Positions 34,052-46,028 of a stretch of 64,000 nucleotides of DNA are shown here, piece after piece (position 1 is the first letter of the stretch; every line of letters starts with the position of its first letter). The DNA is taken from contig NC_085139.1 of assembly GCF_024139115.2 (NCBI RefSeq), positions 13,115,533 through 13,179,532 on the forward strand. The letters are read 5' to 3'. The notes under the pieces were generated by a model that ran no database searches, was not told the DNA's origin, and worked only from the letters and a program-made list of their open reading frames with translations. Origin of the DNA: Armigeres subalbatus. Taxonomy: Eukaryota > Arthropoda > Insecta > Diptera > Culicidae. The position numbers and the translations under genes were made by a program.

Positions 34052-34242
34052 GGGGGAATGACGGCTTTGGCAGGTTTTGTTCTTATATTGGCAAGAGGGT
34101 TTTTTATGACTGACTAGGCTCAAATTTGGCCTAAACATTCTTTGCATATTAAAGAATATTGTGGCCAAATTTCATAAAATTTGATCGACAAAAACTCCCC
34201 TGCCAATAATAGAACAAAACCTGCCAAAGCCGTCTTTCCCCC
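34052..34242. mobile_element. 191-bp MITE with GGGGGAA-GACGG ends
   Basis: GACGGCTTTGGCAGGTTTTG on the left returns exactly in reverse on the right, within ends of about 45 bp. Its outer bases are GGGGG and CCCCC. Confidence 0.75.
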
Positions 34243-34329
34243 TACTTTAAATTCAATTCTAGTTTTAAGTTATTATTAAATTTATTTTAAATATAATCTC
34301 CTCAATTCTTAGTTTTCATTTTAATAACT

Positions 34330-34470
34330 TTTATCAGGGGGAAGACACTCGAATCATTTTTTAAATCATTCAAAAGATTTTAAAAGAATCAAAAAAAATT
34401 TGAATGATTTGGCGGGATGAATCTTTTTTAAAATAATTTCTCGCTTTCAGAATTTTTTGTTCAGTGTGGC
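34330..34470 (+). repeat. Interspersed repeat with GATTTTAAAAGA motifs
   Basis: GGGGGAAGACACTCGAATCA and the following AAAGATTT-rich stretch match 49325-49480 in reverse orientation. The class is unknown. Confidence 0.5.
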
Positions 34471-34508
34471 GAGCCTGATGGCGAGATTTAATATAAAAAA
34501 AATGTTTA

Positions 34509-34662
34509 TGGTCCAATGCACCGAATGAACACAATGACGTTTGAGACGGGCGCTGTTTACTAAAAATGAACACTTGCATGAACTCGATGAATGAAAAAGT
34601 ATTCATTCTTAGTAAACAGCGCACCGCTCAAACGTCAATGATGAACTCGGTGCATTGGACCA
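34509..34662. mobile_element. 154-bp hairpin MITE, copy 1
   Basis: The arms are near-perfect inverted copies beginning TGGTCCAATGCACCGA and passing through ACGTTTGAGACGGGCGCTGT. An almost identical copy of the same length lies at 49105-49258. Confidence 0.8.
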
Positions 34663-34861
34663 TTTATTGCGGAAGATGCGGAAAAGATGCCACTGGAACA
34701 AGCTTCATCCCAACAGGGCAAGAAATTGCGCAGATTATTTTAGGAACGCAAATCGGTTTCACTATTCAAAGTACGTATCGTGAGCTAACGGTGATTGTAA
34801 ATAATATACAAAATGTGCTTATTGATTAACGATTTTTTTTGTTATGGTTCTCTTTTGTTTT

Positions 34862-37800
34862 AGCTGCGGATCAGGCTCAGTTTCACCAGCTGCTAAATTC
34901 CCTGCTCTCGACCGACAACGAAGTGCGAACCCAAGCCGAGGAAACCTTTAACAGCCTACCAAGCGAAGGCAAAGTGACACACAAATGCTACCGAAGAAGT
35001 TCGGATGATGGCAAACGTTCGTTGAGACGATTATTCTCCGCTGAGTTCCAGGACTTCTATAACCCGCTGCCCCCGGAATCGGAGAAACAGCTAAAGCAGC
35101 AGGTTCTGCTGACGCTGAAACAGAACGAAAGTCCCAGCCTGCGTCGAAAAATCTGTGAGGTAGTGCCCGAAGTTGTGCGTGCGTAACCTAATGGACGCCA
35201 ACGGCAATAACCAGTGGCCGGAGTTCCTACAGTTTTTGTTCCAGTGTGCCAGCGCTTCCAACATGCAGTGCTAAAGTTCGTTATGGATCTTCACCCGAAA
35301 GTTCATTACGCAGTGTGTAATGGCGATTGGACAGAAGGCCACGGATTTCGACCCAATCTTCAAGAAAAAAGTTTCACGAGCGTCATTCCAGGGCACCTGA
35401 GCTTGTTGGACGACGTGTGGAATCCAAGCGTACAGGCTCATGCAGGTGCAGCACTGGTCAACAATTGCTTATAGAATATCCTCATCCGGTACATGGATGG
35501 TATTAAGGCTAAGCTGAAGAATATCCTTACAACCAAGTTCAATGAGTTGGTTGAAAAGGCACCAAATTGGTCCTGGAACAGGTAGTGATTGGTTGCTGAT
35601 ACAACTGAGAAGGACTTTGTTGGTTACTACAATCCCTTAATGCCCTGTCTGAAGTACATACATAATTCAAAACGATAACACCGACGAACTCCGACTGCTT
35701 AATGGCGAAACTATCGAATCCGTCTCACTGATCGGTTTGGCTGTCGGGGCGGAGAAGTTCATGTCCGATGCGTCGGATGTGATGGACACTCATCGAAGTT
35801 GCCCGATGTTGATCCTCAGTTGTATTTATTTATTAAGACTAAGGCCGAAGTGGCCTGTGCGGTATATAAGAATCTTCTCCATTCGGCTCGGTCCATGGCT
35901 ACACGTCGCCAACCACGCAGTTTACGGAGGGTCCGCAAGTCATCTTCCACCTGATCGATCCACCTTGCCCGCTGCGCACCTCGCCTTCTTGTGCCCGTCG
36001 GATCGTTGTCGAGAACCATTTTCACCGGGTTACTGTCCGACATTCTGGCTACGTGCGCGGCCCACCGCAGTCGTCCGATTTTCGCGGTGTGAACGATGGA
36101 TGGTTCTCCCAGCAGCTCATGCAACTCGTGGTTCATTCGCCTCCTCCACGTACCGTCCGCCATCTGCACCCCACCATAGATGGTACGCAGCACTTTCGAA
36201 AACTCCGAGTGCGCGTTGGTCCTCCACGAGCATCGTCCAGGTCTCGTGTCCGTAGAGGACTACCGGTCTAATGAGCGTTTTGTAGATTGTCAGTTTGGTA
36301 CGGCGGCGAACTCTATTCGATCGGAGCGTCTTACGGAGTCCAAAGTACGTACGATTTCCAGCCACTATGCGTCTCCGAATTTCTCTGCTGGTGTCATTTT
36401 CGGCAGTCACCAGTGAGCCCAAGTACACAAATTCTTCTACCACCTCGATTTCGTCACCACCGATGCAAACTCGCGGTGGGTGGCTCACATTGTCTTCTCT
36501 TGAACCTCTTCCTATCATGTACTTCGTCTTCGACGTGTTGATGACTAGTCCGATCCGCTTAGCTTCCCTCTTCAGTCTGATGTAGGCTTCCTCCATCTTC
36601 TCAAAGTTACGTGCCATAATATGTATGTCGTCGGCGAAGCCAAATAGCTGGACGGACTTATTGAAAATTGTACCACTCTTGTTAATCCCTACTCTTCTTA
36701 TTACCCCTTCCAAAGCGATGTTGCATAGCAGACACGAAAGACCATCACCTTGCCGTAACCCTCTGCGGGTTTCGAAGGGACTCGAGAATGCCCCTGAAAC
36801 ACGAACTACGCACATCACCCGATCCATCGTCGCTTTGATCAACCGTGTCAGTTTATCCGGAAAACCGTGTTCGTGCATTAGCTGTCATAGCTGGTTCCGA
36901 TCGATTGTATCATATGCGGCTTTGAAGTCGATGAATAGATGATGTGTGGGCACGTTGTATTCGCGGCATTTCTGCAGTACTTGGCGAATGGCGAACACCT
37001 GGTCCGTGGTGGAGCGTTCGCCCATAAAACCCGCCTGATACTGCCCCACGAACTCCCTTGCAGTTGGTGCTAGTCGACGGCATAAAATTTGGGAGAGTAC
37101 CTTGTAGGCGGCGTTCAGCAATGTGATTGCGCGGTAGTTGCTACAATCCAGCTTATCGCCCCTTATGTAGACACACGACACCTTCCATCCACTCCTGCGG
37201 CAAAACTTCCTCCTCCCAAATCTCCTCCTGGATTTCCTGGAGATTCGGAGCCGGTAAGATTATGTCCTGCGCGCGTTCTCCCAGGTCCATCACCATACCG
37301 CCATCTTCGTCTGCCACATCGCCATTCAGGTGTTCTTCGTAGTGCTGCCGCCACCTTTGGATCACCTCACGCTCGTTCGTAAGAAGGTTCCCGTTTATGT
37401 CCTTACACATGAACGGTTTAACTTCTCATAGAACTTTCGTGTGTTATTAACGCGGTACAGTTGCTCCGTCTCTTCACGGTCTCTATCTTCCTGCTGGCGC
37501 TTTTTCCTCCGGAAAATCGAGTTTTATCTGTTCCGCGCCTGTTTATATCGTGCCTCGTTCGCCCTCGTGTGGTGTTGCAGCAATCTCACCCATGCTGCAT
37601 TCTATCTAACCAGCCATCTTCAAGAGACGCTGCGCCTAGCTGCTCTTCCGTTGGAAGTGCCACTTCCAACTGCTGCGCGTATTCTTGGGCTAGTCTAGCG
37701 TCTTGTAGCCGCCCAATGTTAAGCCGCGGCGCCCGACTTCGACGCGTGTTGTACACCGTCGAGAGTTTTGAGCGCAGGCAAACTGCAACGAGGTAGTGGT

Positions 37801-38760
37801 AGGATTCAATATTCGCACTGCGGTAAGTGCGGACGTTCGTGATGTCGGAGAAGAATTTACCGTCGATTAGAACGTGGTCAGCTGATCCTCAGTTGACATA
37901 TCTGATTTCAGCCTGGGCACGTATTTGCAAAGTTTTGGGCAAACAATTTGAGCAGTTGCCGGTGGTTATGGGGCCGATTATGCGAACCGCATCCATGAAG
38001 CCGGAAGTTGATGAAGTTCAGGACGTGGCAAGCGACAATGACTGGCAATTTGTCAATTTGGGCGAACAACAAAATTCCGGAATACGCACGGCTGGCTTGG
38101 AAGGATAAAGCCTCAGCCTGTGAGATGTTGGTATGCTATGCACATGAGCTGAAGAACGGATTCACGAACTATGCCGAAGAAGTGGTGCGTCTATTAGGTT
38201 TTCTGCGAGCGTGTACGCACACGCACATTTCACTCACACTTTTACTCAGTTTGTTTGCAATCACGAGCAGCTGTCACGGCAAAATCAAATGGGATTGTTT
38301 GCAACCACGAACCGTGCGTTCGTGTTGGTGAGAAATGTCGGCGAAACCCTAATTTCAATGACGGGGTTCGCACAGCAGCTGCCGAATCGTTGCCCTACCT
38401 GCTTGACTGCGCTAAGATAAAAAAAAAACACCTATTTGGAAGGCATCTGGCTTTACATTTGCCCGGAACTTCTGAAAGTCATAGATTCTGAACCCGAGGC
38501 AGACGTCCAGGCCTAGGCACCGCTTGCCTCTAGAAGGAAACCACGGATGAAGTACTCAAAATCATTGGCAAAGGAGGAGAAACGCGCCCTGGCATGCAAA
38601 GAAGAGGACTACGCCGAAGCGGTCGAGGATCAGCTGGCTGAAGAGGACGACGCTGACATCTATCTACTGTCCCGAATTTCTGATATTGTCATCCCTACTA
38701 AAATGGACCAATGCTGTCGCAAATGGCACGAATTTTCATACTCCGTCAGCAGCGTAATTT
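34862..38760 (+). pseudogene. Importin-5 (karyopherin beta-3) pseudogene, split by a retrotransposon
   Basis: Recognisable importin-5 segments occur in order. These include QAEETFNSLPSEGKVTH (34930-34980), [12 protein letters not shown] (35140-35175), [14 protein letters not shown] (35200-35240), LMPCLKYI and [20 protein letters not shown] (35640-35750). After the insertion come [20 protein letters not shown] (37888-37950), [16 protein letters not shown] and DEEDYAEAVEDQLAEEDDAD-like sequence (38600-38665). The normal protein is a HEAT-repeat nuclear import receptor of about 1,100 residues. Here frames change many times and large parts are missing (35260-35280, 38200-38340, 38410-38540). CTTTTGTTTTAG before the first segment looks like a splice acceptor, hinting at DNA duplication rather than a retrocopy. 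It is certainly non-functional. Confidence 0.85.
35823..37882 (-). mobile_element. Non-LTR retrotransposon, 5'-truncated, with 13-bp target duplication
   Basis: TGATCCTCAGTTG flanks it at 35810-35822 and 37883-37895; removing it restores the importin reading PQLTYL. On the minus strand it starts inside the endonuclease ([13 protein letters not shown] near 37870). It continues with RT blocks YNVPTHHLFIDFKAAYDTID, RRGLRQGDGLSC and LFGFADDIHIMARNF, then YLGSLVTAEND and LYGHETW. It ends in an AATAAATAAATA tail at the low-coordinate end. Damage is light: frameshifts near 37180 and 36190 and one TGA near 36888. The style recalls RTE/Outcast-like elements; the clade is not settled. Confidence 0.85.
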
Positions 38761-38779
38761 CGTACCACCGGAATTCAAT

Positions 38780-38960
38780 CGAGGTTGCCGTCGATCATCC
38801 GAAAACGTTTGCTTACTGAAGAAAGCAAAATGATTGGGCGATAGCTAGAAGATTCTGCTGAACTTTTGTCAGGCTTTAAAATTCGAACAACTTTGGCATT
38901 TTTCCATTTATCTGGGAAATATTCCAAGCGAAAACATTTGATAAATAAATTAACCAAAAA
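38780..38960 (-). pseudogene. Jockey-type RT fragment
   Basis: The minus strand encodes YFPDKWKNAKVVRILKPDKS, then SSYRPIILLSSVSK, the conserved FP..WK.A.....KP and YRPI.LLS blocks of Jockey-clade RT. It covers only about 60 codons and lies directly after the last importin-like sequence. Confidence 0.75.
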
Positions 38961-39268
38961 GGATAAAGAGCTCTCGGGAAGTTTTTTGATAAGGATGTAT
39001 TGTATTATAATAAACTGTCAAATTTACATTTGTGTATTTTCATTACAGAATTGAATTTAATTGCGATTTTTAGAATGAGGCATGTATGAAGCATTCTGCG
39101 AAAGACCACATAACTTTGACATGCTAAAAATGGTGAAAATTTAAAGGTGACTCATATTGCCTCTACATGTTCCATTTTCACATTTTCGTTTTGCACTTGC
39201 TGAGCCTCCCATTGATTGTGTGCTAGCCATGAACGTTTCTTGTTAACCTTGTTCCGTTAATTCTGAAG
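38961..39268. other. No gene recognised
   Basis: This is AT-rich spacer without coding character. Confidence 0.45.
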
Positions 39269-39318
39269 TGCTTTGAGAATAGGTCCTATGTGCAAAAGAG
39301 AGGTTCTCTTTGTTTTTC
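39269..39318. mobile_element. Half copy of the MITE at 18859-19107
   Basis: GTGCTTTGAGAATAGGTCCT then CAAAAGAGAGGTTCTCTTTG matches one end of that element. The other end is absent. Confidence 0.6.
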
Positions 39319-39356
39319 GAACCGGCTTTCACGTCGAATGCTACCTGCTGCCATTA

Positions 39357-39373
39357 AATCACACACACACACA
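39357..39373. repeat. (CA)n at the 5' junction of the R1/LOA-type element
   Basis: CACACACACACACAT directly precedes the retrotransposon. A matching (CA)n lies at its 3' end (46199-46212). Confidence 0.6.
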
Positions 39374-39957
39374 TGGGGCTGCGAGATGGTGAGTTGACAT
39401 CTGGGAAGGAGCGACCTACACAGCTCTGATCCTCACAAGTTCCAATCTCACGCTTCCACGGGTCTTCCGATGACAATTGACCGCCAGCTAAGGGTTGCGT
39501 ACTTAGCTGGTAGTGCAGCCTGGGCACTGTTGTCCTTCTGACATCAGCTAGAGTGAGTGGGTGCGACCAACGGGACCATCGTCCCTAACCCCTAATCCCA
39601 AGGCGTTAAGCAACCCGTACCGAGGGGATGCATGGCCAGGGGGGTGAAATAATGAGCTAGGCCTTTAACGGAGCCTGTGGGGTACCTGGGCACCCTCCAC
39701 AGTAATTGTCCCTTACCGCGTCATGCTGGGCTCTGGCGTGGTGGACCTCTTTTCCCGAGCAACTCGTGGGACATTCTTCAATTAGTGGTAGTAGTTTAGG
39801 CGACAACCCCTTCGCAAGAGGTGGGTTGTTCAGGTCTCCGCCTAGGAGGCCAGAGGCAATAGTCGGCAGCTCAGTGCGCAGCGCCAGCGTGGGTCACTTA
39901 ACCATCTCCCAGGCTCCGCCGGTAGAGGTTATAGACGGCCCATGGCTTGTGAAAGCG

Positions 39958-41840
39958 ATGAACCGCAAACGTGATGGGCTTTCGGCCTTCGAGGTGGCGA
40001 CGGAACAGCTGGACGCCATCATCGACTTTGCGTCATCGAAGCATAATATCAGTAAGGGACTGAAGATGAGCTTGCTGAAACTTCGAAAGTCGATGTTGGA
40101 CGCCAAGCTGGAAACGGCGGTCGGGACGACCAAGTGCGAACCTGGGTGCTGCAGATAGAGCCGCTTTTCTGCTCTCAAGCGAGTAGCGGGATATTTTGAA
40201 ATCAATCCTATAAGCAGAATTATTTTGCAGTTCTCCGGCTGTCAAACATTTCCCGCTCTTCGAATTTCTCTTTCCATGCTGCATGAAGGCGCACGAGTGC
40301 GCGAGACTCTACATGACTTTACGATAGTTTACATACATGCCTGCTCCAATCAGCTGCTGAATCTCGTGAAATCTCGTAACGAGTGCTTTTTAGTTGCATT
40401 CCTACTAATTATCTACTCGAAATATAATGTGAATATATTTGTTACAGAGAATGCAAAACTCAAACTAAGTTTATTTCTATTTTTTCCCCAAATAATAACA
40501 ATACTTCTCAATATAAGATCTAAAACGAACATAACCACAATCTTCAATGTTTGGCTCCGGCACAATAGAAAATTTTGGCTTCAGTTTGACAACCAAATCG
40601 ATTCTATCCGCACCACCCAGGTGCGAACCCGTGAAATCGGTGGAGTCGAGGTCTACCCAGACTGAGGCCCAAGAATTCATGGATTTGGGCAAGGTCGAAT
40701 CGACCGAGAGCGTGCCAGCGAAGACGGTGGTGCCAAAGTCTACCCAGACTGAGGCTCAAATATTCGCGGGCACATCGGGGGTTACTGCTCCAACGGAGCA
40801 GACACAAAAACGGGGGAGACAGTCTCCAGGTGGGGGCTGTAACGCGGAGGGTTACTACCCCGAACAAGGGTAGTGAGGCTGGGAAGCTGAACCCCGGCCA
40901 GGTACCTCCAAAATAGGGGGAGGGAGGATCTGGAAAGGTCCGTCCACCCAGGAAAGACGGTGGTAAGGAGTTACGGCAGGCTGAGAGCTCTCAGCCGCCC
41001 CAGACCAGAGAAATAGAGGGAGATGACGCCTCCCGGACCCTGGTCAAGAACAAGAGAAAACCGAAGACTTTAAGGGCCGAAAAGAAGGCCCAGGCGAATG
41101 AGGACAGCAAGAAGTCTAGGGTAGGGGCCAATCGCTCCAGGGGCGATGCCCTAATCATCAAGACGGAGGCTAAGTACTCGAACGTCTTGAAGGCGATGAG
41201 GAGTGACGTCAAGCTCGGTGAACTCAGCGCCGACGTACGTCGAATAAGACGTACCCAGATGGGCGAGATGATCCTCGAGCTGAAGCGGGGCGTCTCGCAA
41301 AAGAGCGCCGCCTACAAGAAGTTGGCAGAGGAAGTCCTAGGCGAGACGGTCAAGGTGAGGGCACTCACGACGGAGGTGAATCTAAGGGTTAAAGACCTGG
41401 ACGAGATCACCGAAGTCGAAGAGCTCGTCACGGCACTGCGGCGACAGTGTGAAGTGGAGGCGTCCACCGCAGCCGTTCGGCTACGGAAAGGTCCGGCAGG
41501 GACGCAGGTAGCATTGGTTCGGCTATCTGCAGCGGACACCTCCAAGGTAGTCAAGTTAGGGAGCGTCAAGGTGGGGTGGTCGGTATGCCCTGTGGGCATG
41601 TATGAGCAACCCGAAGTTTGCTTCAAGTGCCTGGAACCGGGGCACAAGCAATGGGACTGCAAAGGCCCTGACAGAAGCAAGCTCTGTCGACGCTGCGGAT
41701 TGGAGGGACATAAGGCACAATGCGGCACGAACCCTCCCAACTGTTTTATCTGTTCCAGCAAAGCTGCGAACAGCAAGCACCCCATGGGGGGTTCGAAGTG
41801 CCCGGCGTTTAAGCGTGCTGCAAAATCACAGTGCAGGTAA
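39958..41840 (+). pseudogene. R1/LOA-type ORF1 (Gag-like), interrupted
   Basis: The frame from ATG 39958 (MNRKRDGLSAFEVATEQLDA) runs to the MITE at 40142 and resumes after 40628 (VKSVESRSTQTEAQEF). A frameshift near 40870 separates it from a 217-codon open end. That end carries three CCHC knuckles: CFKCLEPGHKQWDC, CRRCGLEGHKAQC and CFICSS..HPMGGSKC (41615-41815). ORF1 proteins of this type bind the element's RNA. A basic stretch (KNKRKPKTLRAEKKAQ) lies near 41045-41100. Confidence 0.8.
40142..40620 (+). mobile_element. 479-bp hAT-type MITE, copy 1
   Basis: The ends are CTGGGTGCTGCAGATAGA and, as reverse complement, CTGGGTGGTGCGGATAGA. An 8-bp duplication, GTGCGAAC, lies at 40134-40141 and 40621-40628. 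A second copy with its own 8-bp duplication is at 54560-55036 on the other strand. Confidence 0.88.
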
Positions 41841-44572
41841 CGCAGCCAAACCTGAACCACTGTGATGCAGCCCAGCAACTGCTGTGTCAGACAGTTCGGT
41901 CGAATGCTAGATTGTTTGACGGCTAACTTGATGGGACGTAGGCCGGTGGTGATAACGGGGGACTTAAACGCTTGGGCCGTGGAATTGGGAAGCCGATCCA
42001 TGAATCAACGGGAGCAGATCCTGCTGGAATCACTGGCAATGTTGGATGTGGACTTGGCTAATGTCGGTACCAAAAGTACCTAAAGCTGGAACGGGGCCGA
42101 ATCGATTATCGACGTTACGTTCTGGAGCCCTGGCCAAACGAGTAGTTCGAACTGGAGGGTAGATGATGGCTACACTCACAGCGACCACCTGGCGGTTCGC
42201 TACAGTATCGACTATACGACCAGCATTCAGCGGACGGAAGAAGGGGCGAGGTCTAGCCCTCGTATGTGGAAGACATCGTACTTCGACGACGAGGTGTTTA
42301 AGGAAGCGCTCCGCCGCGAGCACAATACTCTCGGTCTGAGCGGCGAGCAGCTGGTAACAGTACTCTCGCGTGCATGCGATGCCAGCATGCCTAGGAAAGT
42401 CCACCCTAGGAATGGGAGGCCACCGGCTTACTGGTGGACTCAAGCAATTGCGAACCTGCGCCGCGCCTGCCTACGGGCACGGAGGCGGATGCAGCGAGCA
42501 CGCACAGAAGAGGAGCGTGTTGAACGACGGGTGACGTTCGTGGCTGCTAGAGCCACTCTGAAGACTGAGATTAGATCAAGCAAAAAAGCCTGCTTCGAGG
42601 GCCTGTGTCAAAATGCCAGCGCGAATCCATGGGGTGACGCCTATAGGGTCGTAATGGCCAAGACACGTGGGGAGATGGCCCCTACAGAGCAGTCTCCAGA
42701 GATGCTGGAGAGGATCATCGCGGGAATTATCCCACGTCATGACCCAAGTCGATGGCCTCACTTTGTGCAGCTGCCAAGGGCCAGGGTGGCCGACGAGGGA
42801 AGAGTAACTGTGGCGGAACTTGTGGGGATTGCACAGTCCCTTAGTGTAGGTAAGGCGCCAGGACCGGATGGTATTCCGAACCAGGCCATCAAGGCGGCCA
42901 TTACTGATGCTCCCGAGATGTTCAGATCTGTCATGCAGAGATGCCTGGACGAGGGAGTCTTCCCTGAAGCATGGAAAAGGCAGAGCTTTGTCCTATTGCC
43001 AAAGGAGGGAAAACCACCGGGGGATCCGCCGACATATAGACCAATATGCCTGCTTGATACGGCGGGGAAGGTGCTCGAGAAGATCATCCTCAACAGGTTG
43101 TTGACACGCACGGAGGGTGCGGATGGTCTATCGAGTAACCAGTTTGGCTTCCGAAAGGGTAAGTCGACCGTAGACGCTATCTTGTCGGTTACCAAATCCG
43201 CGGAGATAGCTATCCAGCGTAAGAGGAGGGGAGTTCGCTATTGTGCAGTAGTGACTCTCGACGTGAGGAATGCCAGTTGGGCAGCTATTGCAGATGCGCT
43301 CCTGCGTCTTGGAATTCCCGAGTACCTGTACAAGATTCTCGGAAGCTACTTCCAGAATCGAGTACTGGTATACGACACGGAGGCGGGTCGGAAGTGCGTT
43401 GACATAACCTCAGGGGTTCCGCAAGGTTCCATACTGGGTCCGGTGTTATGGAACGTCATGTACGACGGTGTCTTGAGGTTGAAGTTCTCGGTGGGCGTGG
43501 TAAACGTCGGCTTCGCTGACGATATTACGCTGGAGGTCTACGGCGAATCGATTGAAGAGGTGGAGTCCAGTCCAGTCCAGTGCAGCCCACTCGATCGCAA
43601 TTGTGGAGGAGTGGATGAGTTCCAGAAGTTAGAACTGGCTCACCACAAGACTGAGGTGGTTGTTGTTAACAACCGAAAGTCGGAGCAACAAGCGGTGATA
43701 AGGGCAGGCAACTGCACGGTCACCTCTGAACGCTCCATCAAACTCTTGGGGGTAATGATCGACGATAAGCTCACCTTTGGTAGCCACGTCAATTACGCCT
43801 GCAAGCGTGCCTCCACAGCTATAGTGGCATTGTCCCGGATGATGTCCAATAGCTCTGCGGTTTATGCCAACAAGCGCAAGCTTCTGGCTAGCGTTGCTCT
43901 GTCCATACTGAGGTATGGGGGGCCAGCTTGGGGCACGGCCCTGCGTATTAACTGCTACAGAACGAAGTTAGAAAGTACGTATAGGCTCATGTGCCTAAGA
44001 GTTGCGAGCGCGTACCGTACCGTGTCGCACGATGCACTTTGCGTCATCACCGGTATGATGCCTATTGACATCGTTATCGGTGAAGACATATAGTGCTTCG
44101 AAATGCGCGGCACGAGAGGCATCCGTAGGACTGTCAGGTTGGCCTCAATGGTCAAATGGCAGCGTGCGTGGGACAGTTCCACTAAGGGTAGATGGACACA
44201 TAGGTTGATACCGGAGATAGGTACGTGGGTCAAGAGGCGCCATGGGGAAATCACTTTCCACCTGACCCAGGTCCTTACAGGCCATGGTTGCTTCAGACAG
44301 TACCTACACCGGTTCGGACACTCGACCTCGCCCGAGTGTCCGGTGTGCGCAGGTTTAGAGGAAACGGCGGAACACGTGTTGTTCGTGTGCCCGCGTTTTC
44401 GCACAATGCGTGACCACATGCTTGCCACATGTGGTCTGGACACTACCCCGGACAACCTAGTCCGGAGGATGTGTAAAGATGAAGTTGGCTGGAACGCCGT
44501 TTTATCGGCTATCGTCCAAATCGTCTCGGAGCTACACATAAGGTGGCGCGTGGACTCGAGGAATGGCTAGTT
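41831..44572 (+). pseudogene. R1/LOA-type ORF2, nearly open but with two in-frame stops
   Basis: The start (QVTQPNLNHCDAAQ) matches the ORF2 start of the minus-strand relative, but most of the endonuclease N-half is deleted around 41900, changing frame. From about 41905 one frame continues to 44572 with only TAA at 42081 and TAG at 44091. It holds GDLNAWAVELGSR and HSDHLAV (endonuclease), GKAPGPDGIPNQAI, FGFRKGKSTVDAI, VPQGSILGPVLWN and GFADD (RT), and the knuckle CPVCAGLEETAEHVLFVC. A few residues are missing after LDVRNASW and after the FADD block. Confidence 0.85.
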
Positions 44573-45059
44573 CAGGCGCAAATAAGAGGTGGCACAAGGG
44601 TTCGGAGTCGGCTTCATGGGTCATACCGGTGCCTTGTGGTCGAACTCGATCCTTTTATCGAACAAGTGGCCGCGTGAAGAACAACATGGTATCGTCGCTT
44701 TCGCGGGGTCGGTCAACCGGGCGGGTTCCGAGCCCGAAGACGGACGGGGGTCCTCGTCAAGGCTGGGGCAGGCGTAGGCACCGCGTCGGCAAGTCCCTCT
44801 GTGTGCTGGCGAATAGGCCATATCGCAGAGAGGTCAATTTGAGGTGCACGCGGCATCATCATTCTTGATACCAGTCGTGCATAGCGAAGCAGGCGCGAAG
44901 TCGACCCTTCCTACCTTCCGAGGACATAGGGCGTGGTAAGGCCACCTGGAAAGCCGGCAATGCGATGGCACGATACCATGGTGTTCTTCTAAAAAAGCGA
45001 GTTACGATGTTCGATGCTGCAAGGACACGCAGCTAACCTTGAGGGTGCGTTATGCACTG

Positions 45060-46028
45060 CCCAAGCAACCAAAAGTTCGTCATTGCATAATAAAATCCCC
45101 TTTGAAGTTTCTAAGAGTTCATATAAAGTTCCGACAGCACTTTCTAGCTGATTAAGAGGCTAAATAAGTCTTGAAGCTACTTCTGGATCCCAAAAGTTCC
45201 AATGTGAACTTTAAGCAACTTCAAGTTCTAAAGAAGTTCTAAAGGTGCTCTCTAGCAACTACAAAGTAGAATAAAGGCTTCCTAATAGCGTCATAAAAAC
45301 TTCGAACATAAAAGTTCCAAACAAGTTCACTGTGAACCTTCTAAGCGACTTCTATGTTTTCAAACGTTCAACTAAAATTCTCATGCAAAACTTAATAAGA
45401 AAAATAGTTTATACATAGTCATTTTATCAAAGTTTATTCAAAAGTTTAGGCCAAAATTGATTTTTCATATTATTTTTATTTAACGCAATCATAAAAAATA
45501 AGGATAAAGTGGGATTCGAACACGCATACTTCGTATTACAGACGCAATTGCTAACCACTACACTATCGAGGTGTTGTGATCTGTAGATGCGAAGACTATA
45601 ATTTAAATTTCATCATGTTGGTATAGAAGATTATTTACACTTAATCAGTAAGTGACATTACTCACTCGTTTCAAATATGTGCGCTGGCGCATCGGATTAT
45701 GCAGGGACTTGCACGCTGAGTCATCGAGTTCAATACCACCATCAGGAGGAGGAGCAAGAAAGAGACAAACATCAAACATAAATAAATAAAAATTGACTTT
45801 GACAATTCCCCTTCCACCACTCAGAAAAAAATATAATTTTAACCACCCGGAAAATAATTTTTCACAAGTTCTTTTAGAAGCTGCTTAGAAGGCTCTATAA
45901 CTTCGTGAAGGAACTTTCAGGTTCGTTTAACGACTTAAAATTCAGGCTGCTTAGAATGCTATATAGCCACTTCAGTCAAGCTGATTAAGCGAAAAACGTA
46001 CTTTTAAAGGAACTTTTGGTTACTTGGG
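45060..46028. mobile_element. 969-bp inverted-repeat element rich in AAGTTC/GAACTT
   Basis: CCCAAGCAACCAAAAGTTC on the left matches the reverse complement of the right end (CCCAAGTAACCAAAAGTTCC). The interior has well over a dozen AAGTTC or GAACTT hexamers. It contains a tRNA-like sequence at 45492-45577. Confidence 0.72.
45492..45577 (-). other. tRNA-Asp-like relic with A and B boxes
   Basis: On the minus strand CCTCGATAGTGTAGTGGTTA closely resembles the start of tRNA-Asp as I recall it. TAGTGTAGTGG fits the A box and GTTCGAATC the B box. The 3' end (CCCACTTTATCC) does not pair with the 5' end, so it is not a working tRNA. Confidence 0.55.

Noticed and set aside
35737..37796. Plus-strand open frames of 70-170 codons
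   Set aside because: They are antisense shadows of the minus-strand RT inserted in the importin pseudogene.
39361..39373. CRISPR-like or regulatory array at the (CA)n tract
   Set aside because: It is a simple microsatellite at a retrotransposon junction. No CRISPR array is expected or seen anywhere in this eukaryotic sequence.
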